Origin: Moraxella caviae
GTDB lineage: Bacteria > Pseudomonadota > Gammaproteobacteria > Pseudomonadales > Moraxellaceae
Assembly: GCF_002014985.1 (NCBI RefSeq)
Contig: NZ_MUXU01000056.1
Location: forward strand, 1 to 64,000
Length of the DNA stretch: 64,000 nucleotides
Direction: 5' to 3'
The position numbers and the translations under genes are program-made. Of the stretch, positions 43,147-53,294 are shown one piece after another. How positions within the stretch are numbered: position 1 is the stretch's first letter; each line of letters begins with the position of its first letter. The notes below the pieces were generated by a model. The model ran no database searches, had not been told where the DNA came from, and worked only from the letters and a program-made list of their open reading frames with translations.

Positions 43147-43848
43147 CTACACCAACCACGGCACAATCAGTGGCGCTAAAAATGCCGTCAAAACACCATT
43201 TAAAATCATGCCGACAGTCGCATACGCCACAAAACGCTGCCCCATCTGCATGACGCGCGCCGTACCCAGCGCGTGCGAAGCCGTACCCATCGCCAAGCCT
43301 TGCGCCATCGGACGGCGCAGCCGAGCATAATACAGCACGCCAATGCCGATCACCTGCCCCACCACGCCCGCAATCAGCACGGTTGCCGCCGTCATGCCGA
43401 CCACACCGCCAAGCTGCTCGGCAACTTCCACCGCAATCGGCATGGTAACAGACTTGGCAGCTATCGCCACCGCCGTCTGCGGCTGACCGCCCAAAAGCTG
43501 CACCAGCCACACACCAGAGACGATGCCCACCACCGAGCCAACCACTTGCGATACAATGATTGGCAGCCACTGCGTGCGAATTTTTTGCCATTGCAAATAC
43601 AAAGGCACCGCTAAGCACACCACCGCAGGCTGCAGCCAAAACGTAATGTAACCGCTCGCCTTTTCAAACGCTTGCCACTCCACGCCAAGCGTCAATAAAA
43701 GCGCAATCATCACCACGGTTGTAACCAGCGTGGGATTGACAAGCTGCCAGCCCGTACGCCCACGCAGCCACACGGTCGCATGAAATACCGCCACGAGCAG
43801 CAGCAGCAAAAACACAGGACTCGTTGTCAAGGTTTGCACATCTTTCAT
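43147..43848 (-). CDS. lrgB: LrgB/CidB family membrane protein
   Basis: A 233-residue inner-membrane protein of the LrgB family (PF04172), with about seven helices. Typical segments are FWLQPAVVCLAVPLYLQ, KSVTMPIAVEVAEQLGG and MGTASHALGTARVMQMG. With LrgA it forms a holin/antiholin-like pair in Gram-positive bacteria; in plants and some bacteria the LrgAB pair exports glycolate, glycerate or pyruvate. Gram-negative roles are poorly defined. The start has an AAGGAGCGGTC ribosome site and lies 9 bases after lrgA, so the two form an operon. Confidence 0.92.
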   Translation of the reverse strand: MKDVQTLTTSPVFLLLLLVAVFHATVWLRGRTGWQLVNPTLVTTVVMIALLLTLGVEWQAFEKASGYITFWLQPAVVCLAVPLYLQWQKIRTQWLPIIVSQVVGSVVGIVSGVWLVQLLGGQPQTAVAIAAKSVTMPIAVEVAEQLGGVVGMTAATVLIAGVVGQVIGIGVLYYARLRRPMAQGLAMGTASHALGTARVMQMGQRFVAYATVGMILNGVLTAFLAPLIVPWLV

Positions 43849-43857
43849 GACCGCTCC

Positions 43858-44235
43858 TTATGACTTGTGGCGATTTGTCAGCGCATGGCGAGATTTTTGC
43901 CACGCACGCAGCACAGCGTACACTTTACCTGTAACAATCAGCACCAAAAGCGTTGACAGGCTGGTTGCCACAATCAAAATCCACGCATCACTTTTAATAA
44001 TATCTAAATATTGCATTAAAGAAATACAAACTGGTACGATAATCAACACCAAATAATCAAGCATCGTGCGTGCCAGCTGCTGCACCGTTGCCAGCGGTAC
44101 AACGCCCGTCTGCAAAAGCGCAAATAAAATCAACAAACCAATCACGCTGGGCGGCAGCGGCAAATCCGTCAGCCAAATGAATATCTCGCCCAAAAATAGG
44201 CAAGCAAACACCACCAAAAATGCCTTTAAAATCAT
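43858..44235 (-). CDS. lrgA: LrgA/CidA family membrane protein
   Basis: A 125-residue protein with four helices of the LrgA/CidA family (PF03788). GEIFIWLTDLPLPPSVIGLLILF is the diagnostic N-terminal part (the LPLPPSVIGLLIL motif), then the LARTMLDYLVLIIVPVCI segment. It is the small partner of LrgB in a two-gene operon. The start has only a weak ribosome site. No lytSR-like regulator is adjacent. Confidence 0.9.
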   Translation of the reverse strand: MILKAFLVVFACLFLGEIFIWLTDLPLPPSVIGLLILFALLQTGVVPLATVQQLARTMLDYLVLIIVPVCISLMQYLDIIKSDAWILIVATSLSTLLVLIVTGKVYAVLRAWQKSRHALTNRHKS

Positions 44236-44427
44236 CGTTAATCCATCACAAATGTTGCTAGGTTGTTAAATTATTTAGACGTCATAAAAGCTAGATTGTA
44301 CTCTAAAGCCGCCATCTTTGCACCTTTTTATGCAAAATCCGTGCAATTTTCCCATTTCTTATGCCAATTTACGCATATTTTTCTTAAAAATTGACGATAT
44401 TTTGCCCTGCACTCTTGAATAAATAAA

Positions 44428-44446
44428 AATAATTCTTATTATTATT
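44428..44446. promoter_or_regulatory. Possible Fur box upstream of the DUF2218 gene
   Basis: AATAATTCTTATTATTATT matches the Fur consensus (one strand) at 14 of 19 positions by hand. It lies 56 bases before the start of a DUF2218 gene, a family often found with iron-uptake genes. Confidence 0.4.
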
Positions 44447-44501
44447 TGTATCGATTTTTCAGACAAATTTAAACAAACCCAACCAAACTTTGGAGCAATC
44501 T

Positions 44502-44780
44502 ATGTCTTATACCACCATCACCACCGACCAAGCCGCACGCATCGCCAAACGTCTAGCGAATCATTGGCGGCACAAATTCACCGTCAGCGAAAGCGCAGGC
44601 GTACAGCACATTCATTTTCCCAACGCCACCATTACGCTCACGCCCCACGAAAACGCCCTACACATCAGCATTACCAAAACCACAAGCGATGACGCATTTG
44701 ATGAAGCACACCTACAAAAAGTTGTGGCTGATCACGTTGATCGCATGGCGGGCGAAACTTTCACTTATCACTGGCAATAA
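44502..44780 (+). CDS. DUF2218 family protein
   Basis: A 92-residue soluble protein. ATITTDQAARIAKRLANHWRHKF-like helix (here TTITTDQAARIAKRLANHW), HIHFPNATITLTPHENALHI strands and the C-terminal VVADHVDRMAGETFTYHW helix are the DUF2218 pattern. The family is small, often next to siderophore or iron-uptake genes, with no established activity. Here it stands alone. The start follows TTGGAGCAATCT; the ORF could begin at a TTG four codons earlier, which lies in the ribosome site. A Fur-like site upstream is compatible with iron control. Confidence 0.82.
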   Translation: MSYTTITTDQAARIAKRLANHWRHKFTVSESAGVQHIHFPNATITLTPHENALHISITKTTSDDAFDEAHLQKVVADHVDRMAGETFTYHWQ

Positions 44781-44867
44781 ATGGCGAGTAGCTTGTGATT
44801 GACTTGGCAATTTTAAGTATCGGCAATCATTGATAAAGCAAGTCAAGCGCGATTTCGCATTTTTGAT

Positions 44868-44895
44868 TTGCGCGCGAACAATTTCGCTGTATAAT
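44868..44895 (+). promoter_or_regulatory. Sigma-70 promoter for dut
   Basis: TTGCGC (44868-44873) and TATAAT (44890-44895) with a 16-base spacer, about 90 bases before dut. Confidence 0.6.
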
Positions 44896-44987
44896 GATAA
44901 ATTGAACAAAAACGACTGATTGCGCATAACGCAAAAGCCGTTTTATAAGCCAACTCAATCCAAACAAACTCAACCATCTAAAATCTT

Positions 44988-45452
44988 ATGAACAGCGTCC
45001 AAGTAAAAATCCTCAATCCAAAAATCGGCAACGACCCAAATTTCCCTTTGCCAACGCGCGCCACAGACGGCTCGGCTGGCATTGATTTGCGCGCGTGCAT
45101 TGATGCGCCAATCACCATCAAAGCAGGCGAAACCAAGCTCATTGGCACAGGGCTTGCGGTGTACATTGCCGATCCAAATTTTGCAGGGCTGATTTTGCCG
45201 CGCTCAGGACTTGGGCATAAGCACGGCATTGTGCTGGGCAATTTGGTGGGCTTGATTGATGCCGATTATCAAGGCGAGCTGATGGTGAGCGCGTGGAACC
45301 GAAGCGACACCGATTTTACGCTCAATCCTGCCGAACGCATGGCGCAATATATGGTTGTGCCTGTTGTGCGTCCAGAATTCGCCATTGTGGACGAATTTAG
45401 CGACATCAGCGAACGTGGCGCAGGCGGTTTTGGCAGCTCTGGTACGCATTAA
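44988..45452 (+). CDS. dut: dUTP diphosphatase
   Basis: Hydrolyses dUTP to dUMP, keeping uracil out of DNA. The 154-residue trimeric dUTPase has the five family motifs: [11 protein letters not shown] (1), [11 protein letters not shown] (2), [17 protein letters not shown] (3), [11 protein letters not shown] (4) and [10 protein letters not shown] (5). Normal length. It precedes argB by 77 bases in the same direction and the two may be cotranscribed. Confidence 0.96.
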   Translation: MNSVQVKILNPKIGNDPNFPLPTRATDGSAGIDLRACIDAPITIKAGETKLIGTGLAVYIADPNFAGLILPRSGLGHKHGIVLGNLVGLIDADYQGELMVSAWNRSDTDFTLNPAERMAQYMVVPVVRPEFAIVDEFSDISERGAGGFGSSGTH

Positions 45453-45466
45453 ATAGCCACATTTAA

Positions 45467-46417
<951 letters not shown>

Positions 46418-46442
46418 TTTATACCTAAAATTTACCCATGAT

Positions 46443-46474
46443 AAAAGCCTGCTGTGATTAAAGCAGGCTTTTTG
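46443..46474 (+). terminator. Terminator after argB
   Basis: AAAAGCCTGC / GCAGGCTTTTT stem. Confidence 0.85.
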
Positions 46475-46529
46475 GTTTATTTGATTTGCTTTATTGCAAG
46501 CTGATTTTATCATGCGCAAATCATCACAA

Positions 46530-46895
46530 TCACGCCAACGCAGCCGCCCATTCACTTTCATCAAAGCCAATCAACGCAATCTTTTTGCCGTCTTTTTCAC
46601 CGATGAGCATCGGACGCTTGAGTACGCTTTGCTTGTCTTTGACAATCTCATAAATCGCCTGCACATCTGTACCCGTAAGCACGGCTTTGGCAGCGTCATC
46701 AAAGGCGCGGTAAGTTGTGCCTTTTTTGTTAATCACCTTATCCAAGCCAAATTCTTGCGCCATTTGTGCAAAGGTTTGTACGTCAAGCACCGATTTTTTA
46801 TAATCAAAAAACTCATGCGCCACGCCTTTATTTGCCAAAAAATCAAACGCTTTTTTCATGGTATTACAATTTTTAATGCCGTAAATCGTCAGCAT
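46530..46895 (-). CDS. ArsC/Spx-family thioredoxin-fold protein (YffB type)
   Basis: A 121-residue protein with GIKNCNTMKKAFDFL at the start, the single active-site Cys10 and the following Lys residues of the ArsC-like family, then HEFFDYKKS, and LIGEKDGKKIALIGFDESEW near the end. The sequence resembles YffB (ArsC-related, no arsenate genes nearby), thought to act in glutathione-linked thiol chemistry. It is a lone gene convergent with argB. True arsenate reductase activity is unlikely but not excluded. Confidence 0.85.
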   Translation of the reverse strand: MLTIYGIKNCNTMKKAFDFLANKGVAHEFFDYKKSVLDVQTFAQMAQEFGLDKVINKKGTTYRAFDDAAKAVLTGTDVQAIYEIVKDKQSVLKRPMLIGEKDGKKIALIGFDESEWAAALA

Positions 46896-47384
46896 GATGA
46901 CTCCTTATGGGTGAAAACTTATGCCAAAAACTTGCGTAAATTTCACCAAATTGGTTACTAAATTAGCCACTAAATTTATCAAAAAATTATCAAAATCACG
47001 CCCATTATATCGCTAAGCTGTGCAAAATGCACGCCCAGCGAACCACTTGTCCAGCCGCTTTACAAATGCACGCCACTTTTAAAAAGTAAAACGCAGACAG
47101 ACAAAAGCCAAAAAGCACGCAGATTTTTGCGCCCAATCGCTACAAAAGCACAAAAAATTTAGGTATAATGGAGCGTTAATTCTCATTTTTATTAGCGCAG
47201 GTGTGATGGCTGACAAATTTTGCGCACACGCCTGCCAATCCGAACACTGCGGTCAATCAATTTAGCCTGACAAGCGTCTTTGATGATGTATCCCTAATAC
47301 TGTGTCAAGACCAACTAAGCGACATTGAAAAGACTAAAAAACCACAATTTTTATCATTTCTCACGTTTTTACCAAGAGCAACTC
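46896..47384. other. leuS upstream region
   Basis: 489 bases between the divergent ArsC-like gene and leuS. A -10 TATAAT lies at 47164-47169, then a 19-codon ORF (47206-47265), then about 120 bases to leuS. The remainder is AT-rich without features. Confidence 0.6.
47206..47265 (+). CDS. Candidate 19-residue leader peptide upstream of leuS
   Basis: ATG at 47206 with AGGTG at suitable spacing gives MADKFCAHACQSEHCGQSI and a TAG stop. It has three Cys and two His but no Leu, so it is not a classical leucine attenuator. It begins about 35 bases after a TATAAT. GCAGGTGTG before the ATG can pair with CACACGCCTGC inside the ORF, which would hide the start. Translation is unproven. Confidence 0.3.
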   Translation: MADKFCAHACQSEHCGQSI

Positions 47385-50009
47385 ATGAGCCAAGACAATA
47401 ACGCCCAAGAATACGATTTTCACGCCATTGAAAGCGCCCAGCAAGCCAAATGGCAAGCCGACAACCGCTATCAAACCACCAACGAAAAAACCGACAAACC
47501 GACACGCTATATGCTGTCTATGTTTCCATATCCTAGCGGCAAGCTGCACATGGGACACGTTCGCAACTACGCCATCACGGACGTACTAAGCCGCTACTAT
47601 CGCCAAAAAGGCTATGACGTCATGCAGCCGATGGGCTGGGACGCTTTTGGTTTGCCTGCCGAAAACGCTGCGATTGACAATGGCGTTGCGCCGCACGCTT
47701 GGACATTTGCCAACATTGACAATATGCGCACGCAGCTTAAAGCGCTGGGCTTGTCTATTGATTGGTCGCGCGAATTTGCCACTTGTACGCCTGAATATTA
47801 CCGCTGGGAGCAGTGGCTGTTTTTACAACTTTACAAAAAAGGCTTGGTCTATAAAAAGCTATCCACCGTAAACTGGGACCCTGTGGATAACACCGTGCTT
47901 GCCAATGAGCAAGTCGTGGACGGTCGTGGCTGGCGTTCTGGTGCGCTGGTAGAAAAGCGCGACATTCCGATGTATTATTTTAAAATCACCGACTATGCCG
48001 ATGAGCTGCTTGAAGATTTAAAAACGCTTGAAGGCAAATGGCCAAAACAAGTGCTTTCTATGCAGCACAACTGGATTGGCAAAAGCTACGGCATGGAGCT
48101 GGATTTCACTTACGAAATTGACGGTCAAGCGGACGTGCTGCGTGTCTTTACCACACGCCCTGATACCGTGATGGGCGTAAGCTATTTGGCGGTGGCAGCA
48201 GAACACCCGTTGGCACAATATGCCGCCAAGCACAATGAAGCCATCGCGCAATTTTGCCACGAATGCAAGCAAGGCTCAGTGGCAGAAGCTGACCTTGCTA
48301 AAGCCGAAAAAGTGGGCATGGCGACAGGTCTGACCGCTGCGCACCCTATCACAGGCGAGCCTGTGCCTGTGTGGGTTGCCAACTATGTACTGATGAGCTA
48401 CGGCTCTGGTGCGGTGATGGGTGTGCCTGCGCATGATGAGCGTGATTTTGAATTTGCCAATAAATATCGCCTGTCAATCACCCAAGTGATTGATGTCAAA
48501 GGTATGCCCGCTTATGACACGACCACTTGGCAAGAATGGTATGGCAACAAAGGCGATGGCGTGTGCATCAATTCTGGCGTGCTGGACGGTCTTGGCTACC
48601 AAGCAGCGATTGACAAGGTGGCTGAAATCGTGGGCGAAAAAGGACTTGGCAAAACCACCACCCAATACCGCCTGCGTGATTGGGGCGTGTCTCGTCAGCG
48701 TTATTGGGGCTGCCCAATTCCGATGATTAACTGCGAATACTGCGGCACTGTACCTGTGGACGAAGCTGATTTGCCTGTGGTATTGCCAACCGATGTCGTG
48801 CCAGACGGCCGCGGCAATCCACTTAAAAATATGCCAGAATTCATCAACTGCACTTGTCCAAAATGCGGACAGGCTGCCGAGCGTGAAACTGACACCTTTG
48901 ATACTTTCGTAGAATCCAGCTGGTATGCGCAGCGTTTCACATCACCGCACGATGACACCCAAATGGTGAACCGTGCCGCCGCTGATAAATGGCTTGCGGT
49001 GGATCAATATGTGGGCGGTGTAGAACACGCTGTGCTGCACTTATTGTATGCGCGCTTTTTCCATAAAGTCATGCGTGATGAAGGCTTAGTGGGCGGTGAT
49101 GAGCCATTTGCCAATCTGCTCGCACAAGGCATGGTGCTGGCTGGCACTTTCTATCGCAGCAACGCAGACGGCTCAACCACCTACTATTTCCCACACGAAG
49201 TGGCGGTGGAAAATGGCGAAGCGGTGCTGATTGCTGATGGCAAGCCTGTTACCATTGGCAAGATTGAAAAAATGAGTAAATCTAAAAACAATGGCGTCGA
49301 TCCGCACGAAATCATCACTCGCTATGGTGCAGACACGGTGCGCCTGTACACGCTATTTACCGCCCCTGCCGATCAGACGCTGGAGTGGTCGGACAATGGC
49401 TTAAAAGGCCCGCACAATTTCATCAAAAAAGTGTGGCGTTTGGCAAATGAGCATATTGATGCGCTTAAAACCACAGACGCAGCAGCACTTGACATCGCTA
49501 AAATTGACTTAGCAAATCTGCCAAAACCTGCCAAAGATTTGCGCCGTAAAACGCACGAAACCATCGCCAAAATCGATACCAGCCTTGGCGAGTATTTGGC
49601 GCTGAACACCCCAGTTTCAAGCCTGATGGAGCTTGCCAACGAAATCACAGGCTTTGATGGCATGGACACCACCGCGCTTGCCATCAAGCACGAAGCCATC
49701 ATCGCCCTGCTGTCTATGCTGGCATTGTACGCACCGCACGCAGGCGAGCATTTGCTGGAGTGTTTGGGCTTTGATTCGGCAAATCTGACTTTCCCACAAC
49801 TTGATGACGCTGCGCTTGCCAATGACACCATCACCATGGTCGTGCAAGTAAACGGCAAAGTGCGTGGCAAGATGGACGTGGCAACTGGTCTTGATAACGA
49901 CACGCTGATTGCACTTGCCAAGGCAGTAGATGGCGTGGATAAGTTTTTGACTGGCGAGATTAAAAAACAAATCGTTGTGCCAAACAAACTGGTCAGCTTT
50001 GTGGTATAA
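47385..50009 (+). CDS. leuS: Leucyl-tRNA synthetase
   Basis: Class I synthetase charging tRNA-Leu, 874 residues. HIGH-type motif HMGH (55-58) in FPYPSGKLHMGHVRNY, the CP1 editing domain (about 225-420, with TTRPDTVMGVSYLAVAAEHP and GVPAHDERDFEFA), a zinc-like Cys cluster (CEYCG ... CTCPKCG), KMSKS (about 640) in KIEKMSKSKNNGVDP, and the C-terminal anticodon and terminal domains. The start at 47385 (MSQDNNAQEYDFHAIE) follows AAGAGC; 20 upstream codons are open but atypical. Head of the leuS-lptE-holA operon. Confidence 0.96.
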   Translation: MSQDNNAQEYDFHAIESAQQAKWQADNRYQTTNEKTDKPTRYMLSMFPYPSGKLHMGHVRNYAITDVLSRYYRQKGYDVMQPMGWDAFGLPAENAAIDNGVAPHAWTFANIDNMRTQLKALGLSIDWSREFATCTPEYYRWEQWLFLQLYKKGLVYKKLSTVNWDPVDNTVLANEQVVDGRGWRSGALVEKRDIPMYYFKITDYADELLEDLKTLEGKWPKQVLSMQHNWIGKSYGMELDFTYEIDGQADVLRVFTTRPDTVMGVSYLAVAAEHPLAQYAAKHNEAIAQFCHECKQGSVAEADLAKAEKVGMATGLTAAHPITGEPVPVWVANYVLMSYGSGAVMGVPAHDERDFEFANKYRLSITQVIDVKGMPAYDTTTWQEWYGNKGDGVCINSGVLDGLGYQAAIDKVAEIVGEKGLGKTTTQYRLRDWGVSRQRYWGCPIPMINCEYCGTVPVDEADLPVVLPTDVVPDGRGNPLKNMPEFINCTCPKCGQAAERETDTFDTFVESSWYAQRFTSPHDDTQMVNRAAADKWLAVDQYVGGVEHAVLHLLYARFFHKVMRDEGLVGGDEPFANLLAQGMVLAGTFYRSNADGSTTYYFPHEVAVENGEAVLIADGKPVTIGKIEKMSKSKNNGVDPHEIITRYGADTVRLYTLFTAPADQTLEWSDNGLKGPHNFIKKVWRLANEHIDALKTTDAAALDIAKIDLANLPKPAKDLRRKTHETIAKIDTSLGEYLALNTPVSSLMELANEITGFDGMDTTALAIKHEAIIALLSMLALYAPHAGEHLLECLGFDSANLTFPQLDDAALANDTITMVVQVNGKVRGKMDVATGLDNDTLIALAKAVDGVDKFLTGEIKKQIVVPNKLVSFVV

Positions 50010-50032
50010 GCCTTGCATGATTTAGGTGAATT

Positions 50033-50605
50033 ATGACAATTTCAATCATCAAACCCAAAGCCCTGCTCATCTTTGGCGTGCTTTTTGGTGCGCTGAGCTT
50101 AAGTGCGTGCGGCTTTGCGCTACGTGGTACGCCAAGTGATACGGTTGCGCCCATTGCTGCGTCTGCCACGCAAGTTGGGCTGTCGCTAGAAAATAATCAA
50201 GCCGCGCACGCACTCAAGCGTCCTTTGACCACACGCCTGCAAATGCTGGGCGTGCAAGCGCATGATATGGCAAGCGATAACGCCAATTTGGCAAACACCG
50301 CCAAAAACAGCATTACGGTGAATAATTTGCGTTTTCGCCGTTATGAGCTGATTGGTGTTTTGACCGAAGTGCGTGTGGTGCTGTTTGCTGATGTGCGCTA
50401 TCAAATTGGCGGCAAATCCATCACGCAGCCAATCCAAGTAGAACGCAGCTATCAATACAACGAAGCCAGCGTAACCACGGTGGATTCTCAAGGCAACAAA
50501 GCCCACGCTTGGCTGTATGACAATCTTGCCGAGCGCATTGCCGAGCAATACCACGCGCTTGCCAAAGACACTGCGGCTGATAGCACTGCGCCAAACACCC
50601 CTTAG
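50033..50605 (+). CDS. lptE: LPS-assembly lipoprotein LptE
   Basis: A 190-residue lipoprotein: signal peptide with lipobox SLSAC (Cys26), GFALRGTPSD after it (the family's CGFxLRG start), and a small alpha/beta domain (about 50-170). LptE plugs the LptD barrel that inserts lipopolysaccharide (or lipooligosaccharide) in the outer membrane. It follows leuS by 23 bases and precedes holA by 6, the standard gammaproteobacterial order, which supports the call because the sequence is weakly conserved. Confidence 0.9.
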   Translation: MTISIIKPKALLIFGVLFGALSLSACGFALRGTPSDTVAPIAASATQVGLSLENNQAAHALKRPLTTRLQMLGVQAHDMASDNANLANTAKNSITVNNLRFRRYELIGVLTEVRVVLFADVRYQIGGKSITQPIQVERSYQYNEASVTTVDSQGNKAHAWLYDNLAERIAEQYHALAKDTAADSTAPNTP

Positions 50606-50611
50606 CCAGCC

Positions 50612-51631
50612 ATGCAATTTTTACCACTGTATCAACGCCTGTGCCAAGCCGCCACAAGCCACGAGCCGCCGCCTTTGATGGGCTTGTGGCTTGTGCATGG
50701 CGATGAGCCTTTGATGGTGCAGTGGCTGATTGACGCTTGCCGTCCGATTTGGCAAGCGCACCGCCAGCACGTCAGTCGCCTTGAACTGACGAGCGCCAAA
50801 AGCTGGCTGACTGCCGAAAGTGAACTTGCCAGTCTTAGCCTATTTGATGATAATAACGCCCTAATCATCACAGGCAATCACAAGCCAGACGCTGCGATGA
50901 TTGCCACGCTTGCTCAATTTGCCGATGAAGCCAACCAAGGTGCGCACGGTCATCATCTGCTGTGGTGCTTACCAAAGCAGGATAAAAAATCCCAAGCCAC
51001 CAAAGCGCTTAGGCTTTTTGCCGAGCGTGGCATGATGATTGAAGCCAGCCTGCCAAACGAGCGTGCCAGACGTGAGCTTTTGCAAGTCAAAGCCCAAGAA
51101 TTTGGGCTGACGCTCACCAATGAAGCGTGGTCGCTGCTTTTGACACACACCGAGCATAATCTGCTCACCGCTTATCAGACGCTGTGGCGACTCTCATTTT
51201 TATACCCTAATGCCACGATTGATGGCGAGATACTGCAAGCTGGCTTGGTGGAAGGCGCGGCGTTTAGCAGTTTTGATTTATCTGACGCTATGCTTGGTGG
51301 CAACCCTAACAAATCCTTGCAAATTTTGCACCAGCTGCGCCAAAGCGACACTGCGCCCAGCCGTGTACTGTGGACGGTGGCGACAGACGCACGGCACATT
51401 TTGCAATTACAAGCAGGCAAAAGCCCTGATTCGCTTGGCATTTGGCGCAGCAAGCAATCACTCTACACAGCCGCCGCCAGGCGCACGCACGCCGTCAGCC
51501 ATGCTTGGGCGGCGCAGATTTTCGCCATAGATAAAGCCATCAAAGGCGTAAGTGGACTTGACGCATGGCAATTACTTCATGATTTGGTGCTGTCCATCGC
51601 CAGCGGCGAAAAACTGCCGACCGCCAAATAG
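50612..51631 (+). CDS. holA: DNA polymerase III subunit delta
   Basis: Clamp-loader subunit that opens the sliding clamp. The 339 residues have the domain I-II ATPase-like fold without Walker motifs: LWLVHGDEPLMVQWLIDA, FDDNNALIITGNHKPD, LLWCLPKQDKKSQATKALRL, the domain III segment SSFDLSDAMLGGNPNKSLQIL, and a terminal KAIKGVSGLDAWQLLHDLVL. The length is normal (343 in E. coli). It starts 6 bases after lptE without a clear ribosome site, suggesting translational coupling. Confidence 0.92.
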   Translation: MQFLPLYQRLCQAATSHEPPPLMGLWLVHGDEPLMVQWLIDACRPIWQAHRQHVSRLELTSAKSWLTAESELASLSLFDDNNALIITGNHKPDAAMIATLAQFADEANQGAHGHHLLWCLPKQDKKSQATKALRLFAERGMMIEASLPNERARRELLQVKAQEFGLTLTNEAWSLLLTHTEHNLLTAYQTLWRLSFLYPNATIDGEILQAGLVEGAAFSSFDLSDAMLGGNPNKSLQILHQLRQSDTAPSRVLWTVATDARHILQLQAGKSPDSLGIWRSKQSLYTAAARRTHAVSHAWAAQIFAIDKAIKGVSGLDAWQLLHDLVLSIASGEKLPTAK

Positions 51632-51974
51632 CAAAAGCCGCCAGCTTGCCCCACGATGAAATTTACAAAATTTTACAATTTCACCACCAAAGCACACAAA
51701 AGCTGCGCCATCACGCACATTTGCCACAGATAAACTTGCTATCATAAAGCGCATTTTCAATCGCTCAGGTGTAGCACCGCTTAAATTTAAAACTGCTCAA
51801 ATTTAGCGCAATCGCACAAGCTGTAAATTTCATTGCTTATTTTCGTTGTCAGTTTTTGCCAAATTTGCATGACTTATTTTTACAACCATCAACGATATAA
51901 AAAGCGCAAATCGCACGCATCAAACTGCACAAACCAAACGATTTTAAGAAAGCTTTAGAACTTTTGGATAATTT
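51632..51974. other. Intergenic region holA-macA
   Basis: 343 AT-rich bases containing the macA upstream region. TGCTATCATAAAG (51736-51748) is a possible extended -10. No gene and no terminator stand out. Confidence 0.5.
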
Positions 51975-53285
51975 ATGACAATCAACAAACCCACCAAAAC
52001 TCGCCCTGCCAAATACATCAAATACACGCTTGCCGCCCTTGTGCTTGTGGCTGTCGCTTTGGGTGCGTATCAGTTTTTCAAACCCAAACAAGCCGCGCCA
52101 AACTACCTGACTGCGCCTGCGGTGATGGGCGATATTGAAGATACGGTGATGGCGTCTGGCAAGGTAAAACCGCTTGAAAGCGTGGACGTGGGCGCGCAGG
52201 TGTCAGGTGAGATTGTCAAGCTGTATGTGCAAATTGGCGATGAAGTGCGTCAAGGTGATTTGATTGCGCAAATCAGCCAAGTGGAGCAAAAAAACACGCT
52301 GGCAAATGCACAAGTGTCGCTTGACCAAGCCAAAGCCGCACTCGTACAAGCTCAAAGCAGCCTACAAAGCAGCCGTGGCAACGTCGATAGCGCACACGCA
52401 ACCGTCATCACTCGCCAAGCCGAGCTGAACAAAGCCCAGCGCAATTTTGACCGCCTGCACGGCTTGGTAGAAGCGGACGCCATCAGCCGCCAAGAATATG
52501 ATGACGCACTTGCTAATGTACAAGTCGCCAAAGCAAGCCTAGCTGCCGCCAAAGCAAGCCTGCGCAATGCCGAAAACGACGTGGTGAACGCCCAAGCCGC
52601 CATCGCCACCCAAAAGGCCGCCATCGTTAAAGCGCAAAACGACTTAAACACTGCCGAAGAAGACCTAAGCCACACCATCATTCGTGCGCCAATCAGCGGT
52701 ACGGTGGTGTCCATCACCCAAAAACAAGGCACGACAGTGAACGCCAACCAATCAGCACCGACCATCGTTACGCTTGCCGACCTTAGTCGTGTGCGCATCA
52801 ATGCCCAAATCTCAGAAGCGGACGTGATTAACATCACCAAAGGCTTGCCAGCACGCTTTAACATTCTTGGCAATCCTGAGCAGCAGTACGATGCCGTTGT
52901 CGCTGGCGTAGAGCCTGCCCCTGAAACCATCAGCAGCACAAGCACCACCGACTCTGCAGTGTATTATATTGGCTATCTGGACGTGGATAATACCGAAGGC
53001 AAATTTCGCATTGACATGACCGCACAAGTAAACATCATCGTCAAATCTGCGCACAACGTACTCACCGTACCATCTGCCGCCCTAAGCGAACAAGACGGCA
53101 AAACGGTGGTGCGTGTCGTGGGTGAAGACGGCTTTGCCAAGCCTGTGGAAGTCAGCACAGGGCTAAACAACCGTGTAAACGTAGAAATCACAAGCGGCCT
53201 TGAAGCAGGTGCAAACGTAGTGATTGGCGAATCTGGCGGCGACACCCCTGCTGGTGGTGGTGGCAATCGCCCACCGATGATGTAA
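51975..53285 (+). CDS. macA: MacA-type periplasmic adaptor (membrane fusion protein)
   Basis: A 436-residue adaptor linking an ABC transporter of the inner membrane to a TolC-type channel. One N-terminal membrane helix (about 17-34) precedes the lipoyl half-motif (VDVGAQVSGEIVKLYVQIGDEVRQGDLIAQI), a long Ala/Gln/Lys-rich coiled-coil hairpin (about 100-225), the second lipoyl half (IIRAPISGTVVSITQKQGTTVNANQ), then beta-barrel and membrane-proximal domains (about 255-425) and a Gly/Pro-rich tail. It is followed by macB after 9 bases. No tolC-like gene is in the window. Confidence 0.93.
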   Translation: MTINKPTKTRPAKYIKYTLAALVLVAVALGAYQFFKPKQAAPNYLTAPAVMGDIEDTVMASGKVKPLESVDVGAQVSGEIVKLYVQIGDEVRQGDLIAQISQVEQKNTLANAQVSLDQAKAALVQAQSSLQSSRGNVDSAHATVITRQAELNKAQRNFDRLHGLVEADAISRQEYDDALANVQVAKASLAAAKASLRNAENDVVNAQAAIATQKAAIVKAQNDLNTAEEDLSHTIIRAPISGTVVSITQKQGTTVNANQSAPTIVTLADLSRVRINAQISEADVINITKGLPARFNILGNPEQQYDAVVAGVEPAPETISSTSTTDSAVYYIGYLDVDNTEGKFRIDMTAQVNIIVKSAHNVLTVPSAALSEQDGKTVVRVVGEDGFAKPVEVSTGLNNRVNVEITSGLEAGANVVIGESGGDTPAGGGGNRPPMM

Positions 53286-53294
53286 GGGTGTGCT

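Noticed and set aside
47206-47265. Leucine-type transcription attenuator before leuS
   Set aside because: The small ORF has no Leu codons and no terminator/antiterminator pair is visible; kept only as a weak leader-peptide candidate.
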